NCBI GenBank assembly: GCA_029718625.1
Contig: CM056381.1
Span: 52,570,157-52,634,156 of the forward strand
DNA from: Synaphobranchus kaupii
Lineage: Eukaryota > Chordata > Actinopteri > Anguilliformes > Synaphobranchidae
Length of the DNA stretch: 64,000 nt
Direction: 5' to 3'
The notes under the pieces are model-generated. The model had not been told where the DNA came from, did not search any database, and worked only from the letters and a program-made list of their open reading frames with translations. Of this stretch, positions 32,728 to 44,298 are shown piece after piece; positions within the stretch are counted from its first letter, which is position 1; each line of letters opens with the position of its first letter. Made by a program: the position numbers and the translations under genes.

Positions 32728-33485
32728 TACAATGTTTGTAGAGTGCAAGAGGAAGGTTCTCAGAACGTTACCCTCATGTTACGTAGAACGATGCCCTAAT
32801 GTTTTATGGAATGCCCAGAGAATGTTCCCCTCATATTACATAGAATACTCTTAGAACGCCAGGGCAAGGTTCCCAGAACGTTACCCTCATGTTACATAGA
32901 ATGTCCCCCTGGTGTTTCATGGAATGGTCCTAGAATGTTCCTCTGATGTTATATAAACTGTTCGTAGAGTGTAAGGTTTCTAGAACGATACCCTCGTGTT
33001 ACATAGAATGTTGACCTGATGTTTTGTGAAATGCCCAGAGAATGTTCCCCTCTGATGTTCCATGGAATGCTCCTAGAATGTTCCTCTGATGTTATATAAA
33101 CTGTTTGTGGAGAGCAAGAGGAAGGTTCCCAGAACGATACCCTCATGTAACATAGAACATTGCCCTGATGTTTTATGGAATGCCCAGAGAATGTTCCCCT
33201 TTGATGTTACATGGAATGCTCCTAGAATGTTCCCCTGATGTTATATAAACTGTTTGTGGAGCACAAGAGGAAGGTTCCCAGAATGATACCCTCATGTTAC
33301 ATAGAATGTGCCTAGAACCTAAGAGGAATGCTCCTAGAATGTTTCTGGAATGTTAAAGGGACGTTCCTCAGAAACGTTGTGTGAAAGTTCTTAGAACCTG
33401 AAAAAAACTCAACATTGCATCAACCAGGGAACGTTTAGAGCAACCTTAATAACATACAGGGAACCTTCCTAGAACGCGATTCCAT
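32728..33485 (+). repeat. 149-bp minisatellite, right part
   Basis: Consecutive 'gaggaaggttccc' starts at 33118 and 33267 give a 149-bp period. Each unit contains 'ccctcatgttacatagaa', 'ttttatggaatgcccagaga' and 'gatgttatataaactgtttg'. About four degenerate units run to about 33350, followed by unrelated 'gaacgtt' words ending near 33485. Confidence 0.8.
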
Positions 33486-35024
33486 TAGCTGGGTAGTCCC
33501 ATCCCCTCCTATCCCTGGCTGGTCCCGGAAGACTGCCAGAAGCCATTACCTGCCCCACTTCGGGATCTTTCAGTCACCCTTATGATGATATTATGGCATT
33601 GTATGGACCAAACTTTGACATGTATGTGATTCAAATACCATTATGTATTCACCACCGCGTTTAAATCAAATTTGCATCGTATAATTAGCGGAGTTTGAGA
33701 AATATAACTACACTACCCAGAATCCCTGGTTGTACATAACCAGCTCCCGCTTTTGTTAGCTAACGCAATAGCTACCGGGCGGCCGCTCTGCTAGCGAAAA
33801 TGGCTAACACTCGGTCTGCTCTTGTAACTTAATATGGACGTAGCTACTGGCCAAAGAAGTAGCTACCGCCCGCTCTGCTAGCAGAAATGGCTAGAATCAC
33901 TATCAGTCTGGCCATGTCGAAAGTGTCAGCTTTATGGCTTTAACTTCAGCAGTGGTGATGAGCAAGTGAGTAGACCGGATGTTGTAGTCGTTTTGGTTGT
34001 TATTTTGAAAACGTCTTTGTTGTTTATTTGTTGGACATAATTTCAAATGACCAATTTTATAAATTATTTTAAAATGTGACAACCCCTCTCTTGGGTGTTT
34101 TAAACATGTAGCAGCCTGAATATAGAAAAAAAACATTTTCAGTCCATTGACTTCCATTCTATATTTTCCGAAAAGTGGCACCACGTTCGTCACCAAAGTG
34201 GGCGGGACTACGGAGCTCTGTAGTGATTGTTACATCAGTGTTAGAATGTTCAGTTAAGAACATTCTAGCCTAATCACATTTGTGATCTTACACCTTAGTT
34301 CAAGGCAGAGGCTACTGAACTTTGTAAGAAAATAATATTGCATAGCTACCTAATAAATGTAATAAATGTTAGTTATTCAATCCGGTTATGCAGATCCACT
34401 GGACTGAATACATCTTCTTGGTGTTGGAGCATCATGAACTCACAATAACTAGTGCTAGTAGTAGCCTAATTAACAGGTAGTACCATTCCAGTGGCAACTG
34501 CAGGATAACTAAGATACTGTACAAGCAAAATTGGTTTATTTAAATTTCACTCAAGTCGAGTCCCAAGCTTGCATGACAGAGTAGCTACATGTGCATTTAC
34601 AGTTCATTTATGAGTCTACTACATGGAGGAAATCTAATGTACATCAAAAGTTTTCAATAAATGCGTACTGATCAGTCCAATCAGATTCAAATGTAAGATA
34701 CTCTTTGTCAAAAGGTGGAACGTCAATTCCTCTATTCATTAGACACTGGTGGAAATTAATAAAAATTAAAGTACTTGTAGTTGACCGATTTAATATTTGA
34801 AAAAACGTTTTCTTGGCCTCCTGTCAACCTATGTGCGAAATTTCATCCAAACGGATCAGAACTGTAGGTGCTAAGGCTGTTATGGAGACGGACAGACAGA
34901 CACACAGATGCAAGTGATTACAATTACCCCAGCACTATGCGTGCCTGGGTGTAAAAATAAACTTGATAGGAACTATGTACCTTGACTATTTTAACATTCA
35001 AGGTACAATTGTGAAATGCTACCC
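33486..35024. other. Interval without a recognised gene
   Basis: No coding region is supported. A ZNF143/THAP11-like site is listed separately. The run 'gacggacagacagacacaca' (about 34889) is simple-sequence. An ORF at 33903-34196 (minus) has no recognisable domain. Confidence 0.4.
33707..33726 (+). promoter_or_regulatory. ZNF143/THAP11-type motif
   Basis: 'actacactacccagaatccc' matches 17 of 20 positions of the vertebrate promoter motif ACTACAATTCCCAGAATGCC as I recall it. A GC-rich 'accgggcggccgctctgc' lies about 50 bp downstream. No associated gene is seen, so this may be a decayed promoter or chance. Confidence 0.3.
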
Positions 35025-35028
35025 TTAA

Positions 35029-36245
35029 AGGGATAATTTGGAATTTTGGACATAATGTCTCAATTACGACTTACGTACCCATGATGTAGTTGATTGATGG
35101 AAACCATTTTCAGATGATTCCATGCTGTCCCTTCTTTTGAACATACACACATTGCTAATGCTAGCGCAACTCTAAGGTATTGAGTAGCATCCACTACCAA
35201 ACGCACTTAAACACTCCACAGTGCCCCCAAAGCAAAAACACAAAAATCAAGTCAAACTATCATTGAATCCTTTACTTTGTGCTCACCTAAATTCTCAGTG
35301 GAAGTACGGTGGCGGAGCTAGCTGTAGATTAGCCAGGGTATCTGCCTGTAGGCTATCTGCTGTACTCCACAGTTGCCGACACAATCCGTTTTGCCGTAAA
35401 GTTACATATTTGGTAGACAACAAGTCAGCTAAACACAAACATGCTACAGAATAACACAGCATATACAAGCAAGCACACTGGCTACCAATTTGCAGGAAAA
35501 GTTTGACCACTTCCATGACTTCCCAATCGTGGCAATTAGCTAGCTAAATTGAATAGATAGATCGCGCATGCAATCAATTATTAGTTACCTGCTCGTCAGT
35601 TGTTTTCGGTGCATGAAGAAAAACAGGTGATGGCACAGCAGTCTCCTTCAGTAGAGGGTGTCCCGACCGTCCTTTTTTGATTTTCACATAGTCATCCTCC
35701 GTGAAATGGTCACTACACACTTTAAACTTTTTTAGAGTCTCAATTGGTGACATCCATGCGAGCAGCAAGAAGCCACAGCTGTTTTCTTTGTTGATCTTCC
35801 ACTGGAAATCGGTGAAAACTTTGTGGTGCCCATTTTTTTTGCATGATTTGAACAACCTTGAAATACACACCGAAATACCATCTTACCTGAACGTTAGCTA
35901 ACAATACTACGAGTCTGATTCTTTCACACGCGCGATATTGTTTTTGGCCGGCACGACATACGACGGCAGAGCTATAGGCTACTTTATGGTCCGTGTATCA
36001 TTCGTTCATTCATTATCTGACTGGTTGAGAAAAACGCAGAAACGAGAAAACGTTTTTGTCTAAGAGAGGGGATGAAAGAATTCAGCCCAAATTCTCGTTA
36101 TTTCATTCTTAGGCATGAAACCAAATTTACAGTTGATTATTTGATTTGCAGTCTGGGTGGGCCTAAAATGCTGATCGCTCCTCATTGGTCAACCTGCAAA
36201 CCCGACAGCCAAAATAAGAGTTCACCGCTGTGTTAAACTCCTGGC
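35029..36245 (-). mobile_element. TTAA-flanked THAP transposon, copy 1 (Kolobok-like)
   Basis: The left tip 'agggataatttggaattttg' follows TTAA (35025-35028). The outer 290 bp (35029-35320) and the opposite 270 bp (about 35975-36245) match copy 2 (40560-41162) in reverse complement. The central roughly 650 bp, which encodes a THAP domain, is missing from copy 2. TTAA plus THAP points to the Kolobok superfamily. The right-hand terminus is uncertain because similarity ends near 36245 without a clear TTAA. Confidence 0.6.
35574..35881 (-). pseudogene. THAP zinc-finger domain (transposase N terminus), frameshifted
   Basis: From ATG at 35881 the frame reads 'MVFRCVFQGCSNHAKK', the C-x4-C start of a THAP finger. 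After a run of eight A (35833-35840, minus strand) the native frame continues one base off as 'NGHHKVFTDFQWKINKE', then 'FKVCSDHFTEDDY' with the C-x2-H pair, and 'LLKETAVPSPVF', the A-V-P-[ST]-x-F motif ending a THAP domain. THAP domains bind DNA in P-element and Kolobok transposases and in some host factors. The codons stop at 35574-35576 after 'TTDEQVTNN'. A homopolymer frameshift is the likely cause of inactivation. No catalytic domain follows. Confidence 0.65.
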
Positions 36246-36313
36246 TGATTAAATATTATTTTCAGGTGTATTGGAGGTGGCGTTAACTAACGATGCTTTC
36301 GGGGGATCCACCC

Positions 36314-37014
36314 CTGTTTCCCCAGGCCCCAAACAAGGTTAATGTTATAGAATTATTAGTAGCCTAAATATTAGTACTAATCTGTGGGATAGACTGACAA
36401 ATGTGGACTATGCGAGGGCGCCGAGTCCCACTCAACTGATAGGCTACAATCGACTTCGCTTGCAGTGCCAGTGGCTATGCTGTTGCTTGCGTCGTCAGTG
36501 CTACTTACCTAAATAAACTGATACAATGTATCAATGTCCAATTGCTGTTATTTGATTACTCTTATATTCCACTGTTATTTATTTCACAAGGAATAGTGGA
36601 TGACACTGACTTAGTCATTCGTTGTTGTAACCAAATTAATTAATTTGTTTTCAGTGCATTACCCAAAAATAAAACTGATTGATTGATTGATTGATAGATA
36701 TGTAATAAACCTTGTTCGTTCGTGGGCTAGACCAATTCGGTCTAATGTCAGACAAATGAGAACAGAGAACACAGCAACGACGTTATAGAAAAAAGGCATT
36801 GGCTATACTTTATTTAAATACAACAATTCATAAGACGGCACAGACTGGGTAAATAAATAGGATATTCTAGCACATTCTAGTCAACCATTTAACAGGTCCC
36901 GTGGCTAACGTTTGTAGGCTAATGAACAACACAGCAAAGGCATACAGACTACGGCTTTACTAATATTACTAATAATTCTATAACATGAACCTTGTCTGGG
37001 GTCTGGGGAAACAG
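36314..37014. mobile_element. MITE with roughly 60-bp inverted termini
   Basis: 36314-36376 is complementary to 36958-37014, sharing 'ctgtttccccag', 'acaaggtt' and 'atgttatagaattattagta'. The 700-bp interior includes a (GATT)n run (about 36679-36698) and no coding region. Superfamily unknown. Confidence 0.65.
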
Positions 37015-38569
37015 CTCAGATCAACCCAGGCTGCCTCACTCACTGAGGAAAACTATCATAACAGAGATGGTAGGAATTGCCAAACTCACACCTGTCATAA
37101 CAACAGAGATGAAACAGAGATGGGTTTTGGATGCAAGGTAGCCTACTAACTGATTATTACCAATAATAGTCAGGAAAACCAATAGTGATGCAAGAAGAGA
37201 CACTCTATAGTAGCTACAGTACGCTCTTATTACTATATATTTACTGCATATATATTTATATTTAGTGTAACAACTTTAGTAATTACTCACTGTTACACTG
37301 TAATTGACAAGACTACAGTATAATGTTAAGTTACTGAAAGATTTAGACCCTGCTGATATTGCAAAAAAACCGAACGTTGTAAAAAGTTAAATTTTGTCTT
37401 TAACTACACAAACATAATCAAAATCAATGAATGATGACTCATTTTAAGTGCTTTAGAAACGCTGTCAATAACAATCCAATGCAGCCAGAAATGTATTTTT
37501 TTTTATTCAAAAGTCTGCATTTTAATACATCAGTAGGAGCCGTAACTTACCACTAGAGGGCAACTTCATCACTTTCCCTCCCTATAGTATACAATGATCA
37601 AGGCTGCGTTTCCGAGTTTCAATGTACCTTAACGTCTTGTGAAGGTTTCTAAGGAATACTTAACTAAGGAAGACTCGCCAACTATGAGTGTTTCCCAGAC
37701 TCTACCTCAGCGGCTGCCTTAAGGGAGAGTTTATGATGTCTAACGTTAAACGTTAAACCTTTTAATACCCAAGCCCTGAAAATGTAATGCTACATAAAAC
37801 GTTCCTTTAAAACACATTTTCCAGTGGTGTTGATGCAATAAACAACCATAAAGCCTATATTAAAAAAAACAAAAAAGCATTTATATTTCTTCATCTACAC
37901 AACCAATGTTTAGTGGATTAAATCCTAAATCCCCCTGTAGTGTTGTAATTGAGTATGCCCCAGTAGGCCATAACTCTGGTGGGTGGGGACCTCTGCTGGT
38001 CACTTACTAGGCTAACGTGGGTAGGGAAGAAGTTTATCGGTAACAGTTTCCACAATACCTATTAATTAACGCTACGCAACTAACGTTAAAATAATATCCT
38101 AGCCTATATCATACTAACTAGCTATCTTAATCTGAAGCTACAGGCAACCAATATTTGATTGCATTAGCAAAGTGATTTATTAGATTTGATATCTCATTAT
38201 ATAGGCTATAAGCCTATGTGAGACAGCTTTATTTAGACAATCAAGGCATTTATTGGCCTATTATTATTACGAGAACTCCTTTCATTTATAAAGTTATACA
38301 GGAAACACTCTTCCATTTTAAAAACAATCTATTCAATAAATAAAAACCATGACGTTTCTCCACATTACAACTGATATAATGTGGGTCGGTGTCTTCATTT
38401 AAATCCTGTCTAAAGACACATTTTTATAGGCTTGCCTTTATTAATGACTAAATGTATGTTTGATCTTATTTTTATCCTTGTCTTTTACTGTAATAGGCCT
38501 ACTCCTGTACATGTTACATTCTACGTTTTATTTTTATTTAATTATTTTTTATTGTATCTTTCTTTTAAA
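37015..38569. other. Non-coding, AT-rich
   Basis: No gene or clear element recognised. The stretch contains many 'tagcctat' words common across this window. Confidence 0.4.
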
Positions 38570-38652
38570 TAGCTTTGTAAAGCACTTTGTGCCATGTGCT
38601 TGAAAAGTGCTATATAGATAAATATATTACTATTATTATTATTATTATTATC
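38570..38652 (+). repeat. LINE-type 3' tail with (ATT)n
   Basis: 'gtaaagcactttgtgccatg' then 'gaaaagtgctatatagataa' and an ATT run form a common teleost non-LTR 3' end. No coding part precedes it. Confidence 0.5.
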
Positions 38653-38849
38653 ATATAACCTACAGACAATTAAGCAGCACAGTTGACCCGAACATCGGAT
38701 CAGGGACATAAATGGGGGGGGGGGGGGGCTAGCATGTGTAGGCTACTCAATGAAAATGTGTAGCCGTTGGAGGTGCAACAGCCAGGCATGCCTAGTTTAA
38801 CACTTGTATCATCAGGGCTAATTGAATAGCCTAAGCTTAAATAAACTGT

Positions 38850-40480
38850 CATGGTTTTTAACCCTGTTTCCCTATGCGGTCGTTTTCCTTAGTGGCCACG
38901 CGAGGGTGCTGCCCTTTTGGTAGATGCTTGCTCCGCCCTGCTGAGATTGTGGAGCTTCTGTTAGCGTCCCCACCTGTGCGTGGTCACTGAGAGCTATTTA
39001 AGCCTCCAGTTTCCTTCGTTCGGGGCTTCGAGATTGATTGTTGTTTGTTTATTGTTTTGTACTGTGGTGTTTTGTTGGCTGTGAGTTATTCGTACCATTT
39101 GGGCTACTCGCCTATTTTTACGTCTCATTGCTGAGGCAGGGCTTATTTCTTGCTGGCTCTTTAGTTACTTATCTCGTAGAAGTATGGGACCGCAGATCTC
39201 TGCTCTATTTCGTCTTTTTGTGCTTTTCTCCGTATATGGAGTTTTGGGCGATTCTGTTCGGAACTGTAGTTCTGTTCGCCCTTCGGTACATGTCTTCCCA
39301 TAGGGAGATTGGGCGTTTCGCTTCTACTTAGTTACTTAGCTCGTAGAAGTATAGAGTAGCAGATATTTGTTCCATTTTTGCCTTGGATTGGTTTTCTTAC
39401 TGAGAGACCTGGCGTTTTGCTTCTACTCATTTCCGTGTTACTGTGAGCCAGTTAGTAGCTTCGGTACGTTTGTTCCCTCTTTTGTCTCCTTCTTGTGGAC
39501 TACGTTCCCCTTTGTTGTGAGTCAGGGTTTTATATTATATTGAGAGGCAGTGCTTGCTATTTTCAATTAAGTTTGCGTTGGTCTGTTGTTGCAGCTGTCC
39601 TGTTCGCCTTTTTTACCTGCGGGACAATTTTGTTCGGGACTATTGTTCTGTTCGTTCTCCGGGTATGATTCTCCTCGTATGGAGCTTGGGCGATGTTGTG
39701 GACATGTTTGTGTGTGACTGCGTGTTTCCGAAAATAGCCTCGGAATGTTAGCTCTCTGTTCCTTCGCCTCGTTACATATTCTTTTATATACATATTCGTT
39801 ACATATTCTAAGAGGCTAGGGCGTGTGTTTTCAATTAAGCTTGCGTTAGTCAATTTGGATAGTAAAGTTATGGGACGACGGTGCTCCGTCGGCTCGCCTG
39901 TAAAATGTTTCTCCCCCCTGGGAGATCGGGCGTTTACCCCTTTGTTTTCTGCATTTGACTGCGAGCCTATTAATCTCGCCATGGAACGTTAAATCTCTGT
40001 TCCTGTTCGCCTCGTTATATTCCTCAGCATGGAGAGGTAGGGCATTTATTTTCAACGAATCTCGCTTTGGTCTTTAGCCGGTGCAGCCTGTCCTGTTCTG
40101 TTTTGTCTTTCGGTGCATGTCTTCCTATAGGGAAGATTGGGCGATGTTGTGGACATGTTTGTGTGTGACCGCGAGTCTGAGAGTAGCCTTGGAACGTTGG
40201 ATCTGTTCCTTTCGCCTCCTCATTCTATCTTATTATTTTTGCAGTGTTTGTTATCGGTTTATTTTTGCCATTGCGCTACTCGCCCATTCTTATGTGTCTC
40301 GTTTCCGAGACAGGGCGCGTATTATTTCTGGCTATTCAGAGACCTGTCCTTGCGCTCTACTTATTGGCGTGTGACAGTGAGCCGGTTAGTAGCGTCTGTA
40401 GTCGTGTTCGTTGTTCGTTGTCTTGTCTCCTCCCTTAACTGCGGGGTATACCGCCTTAGTGGCCTTAGGGCTTAAAGAAT
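38850..40480 (+). repeat. LTR-like block with internal tandem repeats
   Basis: It begins 'tgtcatggtttttaaccctg', has a TATA-like 'ctatttaag' (about 38994), then T-rich sequence in which blocks recur: 'gttactta(t/g)ctcgtagaag' (about 39167 and 39332), 'gcgatgttgtggacatgttt' (about 39689 and 40141) and 'atgtcttcc(c/t)atag' (39291 and 40118). The minus ORF at 39563-39982 and the plus ORFs at 39038 and 40081 translate these repeats and match no protein I know. An LTR or U5 with expanded repeats is the best guess; no partner LTR or TSD was confirmed. Confidence 0.4.
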
Positions 40481-40559
40481 CCCCTTGCTGCGTTTGGCTC
40501 CTCCTACCTCACACGTCACGCCCCATTACATAAACATCAAAAACTGCGCCTAAAATAGC

Positions 40560-41162
40560 CAGAAGAGTTTAACACAGCGGTGAACTCTTATTTTGGCTGT
40601 CGGGTTTGCAGGTTGACTAATGAGGAGCGATCAGCATTTTAGGCCCGCCCAGACTGCAAATCAAATAATCAACTGTAAATTTGGTTTCATGCCTAAGAAT
40701 GAAATAACGAGAATTCGGGCTGAATTCTTTCATCCCCTCTCTTTGAGAGTTGTTTTCTCGTTTCTGCGTTTTTCTCAACCAGTCAGATAATGAATGAACA
40801 AATGATACACGGACCCTTTACGTTACCTACTAAACTAACGCCGTACTTCCACGGAGAATTTAGGTGAGCACAAAGTAAAGGATTCAACGATAGTTTGACT
40901 TGAAAAATGATGGTATAATCACTGAAAATAACCCCGATAGACTGTCGTCGTATTTTATTTGCTTTGGGTGCACTGTGGAGTGTTTAAGTGCGTTTGGGTA
41001 GTGGATGCTACTCGATACCTTAGAGTTGCGCTAGCATTAGCAATGTGTGTATGTCCAAAAGAAGGGACAGCATGGAATTATCTGAAAATGGTTTCCATCA
41101 ATCAACTACATCATGGGTAAGTCGTAATTGAGACATTATGTCCAAAATTCCGAACTATCCCT
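40560..41162 (+). mobile_element. TTAA-flanked transposon, copy 2 (non-coding)
   Basis: It is the reverse complement of the outer parts of copy 1, joined near 40815 without the THAP region. The tip 'aaattccgaactatccct' is followed by TTAA (41163-41166). It is a MITE-like deletion derivative of the same family. Confidence 0.65.
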
Positions 41163-41219
41163 TTAAGACAAGGCCCTGGTGTCCAACTCAATTTTGGTCA
41201 TTTTGTGACACCGGGTTCC

Positions 41220-41900
41220 ATCTTGCACTCTAGAATAGAATAACTTTTATTTTCCCTTTTGGCCCCAGCAACAACAAAAATACATAGATAGTGGGGCAGA
41301 CCCACAACACACAAACAAACATATCAAATAAAGAAATTCAATAGAATCATTGCATTAATCAAGTGAATTAAAGTGGAATACAGCCATGATTAAAAATAGC
41401 CCCCGCTGTCCTGAGATGTCTAGTGTCATCAAGCAGTCCAACACACAAACTCCGCCTCCACGATTTTCCCTACACGCAGTGTTGCGGTCCCCGTACACCA
41501 CAGAAACGGAGCACCGAACTGCGTCAACCTTCCCAGTCGTCGCCTCACTCCTCCCCCGCATTATTTTCTCCTTCCCTGGTTGCCTCCCGAAGACTGCCTG
41601 CACTCCCGGATCAGTCCCGACATGTTCAATTCCGGTGAAGAGCGATCGCCGATGGTAAAATTTGTTGCAGCAGATCCAACGGACATTCCCGAGCATATGA
41701 TATGTTGCGAATGCGTCTCCATGGTGACGACCACAAACAAAATTATATCAACTAGACAATTTGCCAATATTATCAAAATGAGCAGCAGGAGTGCCCTAAA
41801 AAAATCTCCAGCCTTCCCCGTCCCACTACAGACACACAGCGCATGAAAAGAACAAAAGACAAAAGCCCCACACGAACACGAGAGACAGCTGGACTACATG
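41220..41900 (-). other. Possible LINE remnant, unassigned
   Basis: On the minus strand a tail 'agggaaaataaaagttattc' near 41235-41260 resembles fish LINE 3' ends, and upstream lies an open stretch (41355-41696) without a domain I can name. It might be a 5' plus 3' LINE fusion or chance. Confidence 0.25.
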
Positions 41901-42740
41901 TCGCCATTACAACGCCACGTGACATCACATACCACTACTCTAAGTAGCAGTAATCCAAACACAAGTGTCTTTGCTAGTTTCAGTCCAACATGGTTGTCAT
42001 CAAGCACCCACATTGTTCAAATAGCAAATAAGCAAAATGCACCCATGTGGGCGGGTTGGTCTTAAGATGCATTGTGATCAGCTGCATTGTTGGCATATTG
42101 GTTTTTTGATGCAGCTGAAAGCATTTGCGTAAACCCAACACAAACTTGATCTTAAGTCATGTTGCAGTTTCTTTGTTATTTTAAGGACGTAATATTAAGA
42201 TATTAATGTGTGCCTACATCGGTGGGTGCCTATGTTGAATAAAATTGTCATTACGAATGGGAATGCACCCGTAAATTGCGCTTATACTGCCAGACTGTAA
42301 CAAACATATGACATCTCCTGGCAGAAGAGCTGAAGACTTAATGCCTGCTGTGTCTATGTAGTCCTTGTTGCTGTGAATGTCACAGCTGCACTACATTTTT
42401 TTGCGAGTGGGTCGTTCCAGCGTCCCCCAAGTTCAACTGGAGGCACATACCAAATTCCAATCTGCCGCAAATTCAGCCATACATGCAGTTACCTCAAGCC
42501 TAGTCAAACATGCCAGTGAATATATACAATTCCCCATAACACATGCCAGCCAAGAATTGCACACACATGCAACTGCTTGCCAGAGCAGAGAACGCTCTTA
42601 TATAAGTGAACCGTAAGGGAGCCCACTCTATCAACATGAAGGTGATTTACGATGTTGTGTAAGGTTAGATACTGTATGTATTTGCAAATGATCCTAGATC
42701 AAGCCATGACTCCTTTTAATAACCCAACTCCATCCTTCCT
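41901..42740. other. Non-coding interval upstream of the Harbinger exon
   Basis: No domain seen. The ORF at 42377-42616 has no match I recognise. If the Harbinger gene was intron-containing, part of this could be its intron. Confidence 0.35.
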
Positions 42741-42742
42741 GC

Positions 42743-43091
42743 AGTCTTCCAGGGGGGATTCCTAGGGGATTGGCTGCTAGGGGACAATGGCTATCCATTA
42801 AAGACATGGCTGATGACACCGTATATCATGCCTACAACAGTATGCAAATTGTCATTCAATCTAAAACTCATTAAAACATGCACTTTAATAGAGAGGGCAT
42901 TTGGAGTGCTTAAAATGGGCTTCAGATATTTGGATAAGTCAGGTGGAACATTACAATACAGCCCTCAGAATGTCAGAACAGTCTTTGTGGCATGTTGTAT
43001 GTTGCATAACATTGTCATAAGTCATGGATGTCTCATGGACATAAATGAGGACACATTACAGGACTTCAGCGTGATGCTAAACTGCATGTAA
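42743..43091 (+). pseudogene. PIF/Harbinger (HARBI1-like) nuclease, C-terminal exon
   Basis: A splice-acceptor-like 'ccatccttcctgcag' ends at 42744, and the frame then reads 'FLGDWLLGDNGYPLKTWLMT', containing the second catalytic D of the DDE nuclease. Next comes 'LIERAFGVLKMGFRYLD' with the catalytic E, then 'TVFVACCMLHNIVISHG', the conserved end of HARBI1-like nucleases. The stop is at 43089-43091. The exon shows no internal stops over about 115 codons. The N-terminal part was not found next to it, and no termini were identified, so it is probably a fragment. A domesticated HARBI1-like gene is conceivable but unsupported. Confidence 0.75.
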
Positions 43092-43735
43092 ACACATGTA
43101 AATAATTTCGCCGACCTATGGTGTCAAGCTACTCTCCCCTGGATGTTTGTTGTTGTTATGTTATTTGTCAGTTATTGTGTACAACAGTAGTAACTGTTAC
43201 TGTATCTACAATACTTTTTGCTGTAACGAGTAGTGTATTGTGATACTGGTCCAATTTCAGTATCGTCGTTACCGTAACTAATCTTGGAAATTGCTCGTTA
43301 CTCCGATTTAATTTGTTGCCATTGATCCAAATAAATATATTTGATCAGAATAAATATAGTAGATCTAGGGCCACATGTATAAAACTGAGTAAAAGAATGC
43401 GTAAAAGAACGCTCAGGGTGAAAGTTGGAAATCTGCTTTAAAAAAGTAATGCATTTTCTACCTCTGCCTTTCTATCACGGTGTCGCCATATCACACGGAC
43501 TCCAAACATTGCGTACGTATGGTGTCCATCGTGCGCAGAGGTATGCAGATTCTCACGACAAGTGTTATATTATACATCTGAATTTCTGTGAAACCCGCTT
43601 ACTCGCTTTCTGAGGGCATTTTTCTGCTCAGCACTGTTTATACAGTCTATTCCCTGTTGTTGGTGCTGCTATCATTAAAAAATCCCTGCCCCTACATCCG
43701 CTAATGTTTATTTAGCCTAAAGATACTAGTTTGGG
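43092..43735. other. Non-coding interval
   Basis: Contains 'gtaacgagtagtgtattg' and 'ttaccgtaactaat', reminiscent of the subterminal repeats of the hAT at 53989-56249. Nothing else recognised. Confidence 0.35.
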
Positions 43736-43739
43736 TCGA

Positions 43740-44298
43740 GAAATTTCAGAGTTAGTCTAACCCTCCCACCCCTTCCCCACCCCCCACCCCTCCAGTTGGT
43801 GCTCCTGCTGCTCTATTACACTTCCCCTAACTGTTTTCTCTCTCTCTTTTTTTCACATTCTGCCGGCGGGGCTTATGCCCCGCATCTCGAGAGTTGCTGT
43901 CCGGCTTCCTGTCCGTTGCCGCTTGCCCCTCCCTCCTTACCACCGCTGCCAGCTGCTCCCACCGCCATCGGCGCCCGGTTCCCCACCATCACTGCCGCCA
44001 CATCTGGACTGTCATCTAGCTGCTGCAAATTGTATTATCATGGACATTGGCTGTTTAGACCATGTTGGTCCTTAAGCCCTAGACCCTGAGCCGACCAGAG
44101 GAGGATGGGTTGAGTCTGGTTCCTTCCAAGGTTTCTTCCTAGTTACACCAGGGAGTTTTTCCTTGCCACTGTTGCCTTTGGCTTGCTCTTGTGGGGAGTT
44201 TAGGCTGGGTTTTGCTGTTTTGCTGTGAAGTGCATTGTGACAACTTGTTGTGAAATGCGCTATATAAATAAATATTGATTGATTGATTGATTGATAAC
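43740..44298 (+). mobile_element. Non-LTR retrotransposon 3' region with (TTGA)n tail
   Basis: 'ccaaggtttcttcctagtta', 'gggagtttttccttgccact' and 'gcgctatataaataaatatt' followed by TTGA repeats form a very common teleost LINE 3' UTR. The C-rich ORF at 43796-44089 is not a recognised protein. No RT is present, consistent with 5' truncation. Confidence 0.6.

Noticed and set aside
39563..40055. 139-aa and 69-aa minus ORFs as a new gene
   Set aside because: They translate the tandem repeats of the LTR-like block, with no domain and no codon evidence.
41355..41846. Host protein on either strand
   Set aside because: No motif supports either frame. A LINE remnant is more likely but also unproven.
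13161..43091. One Harbinger gene split between 13161-13595 and 42743-43091
   Set aside because: The first fragment is enclosed by its own inverted termini (12981-13907). The 29 kb between them holds many independent elements.
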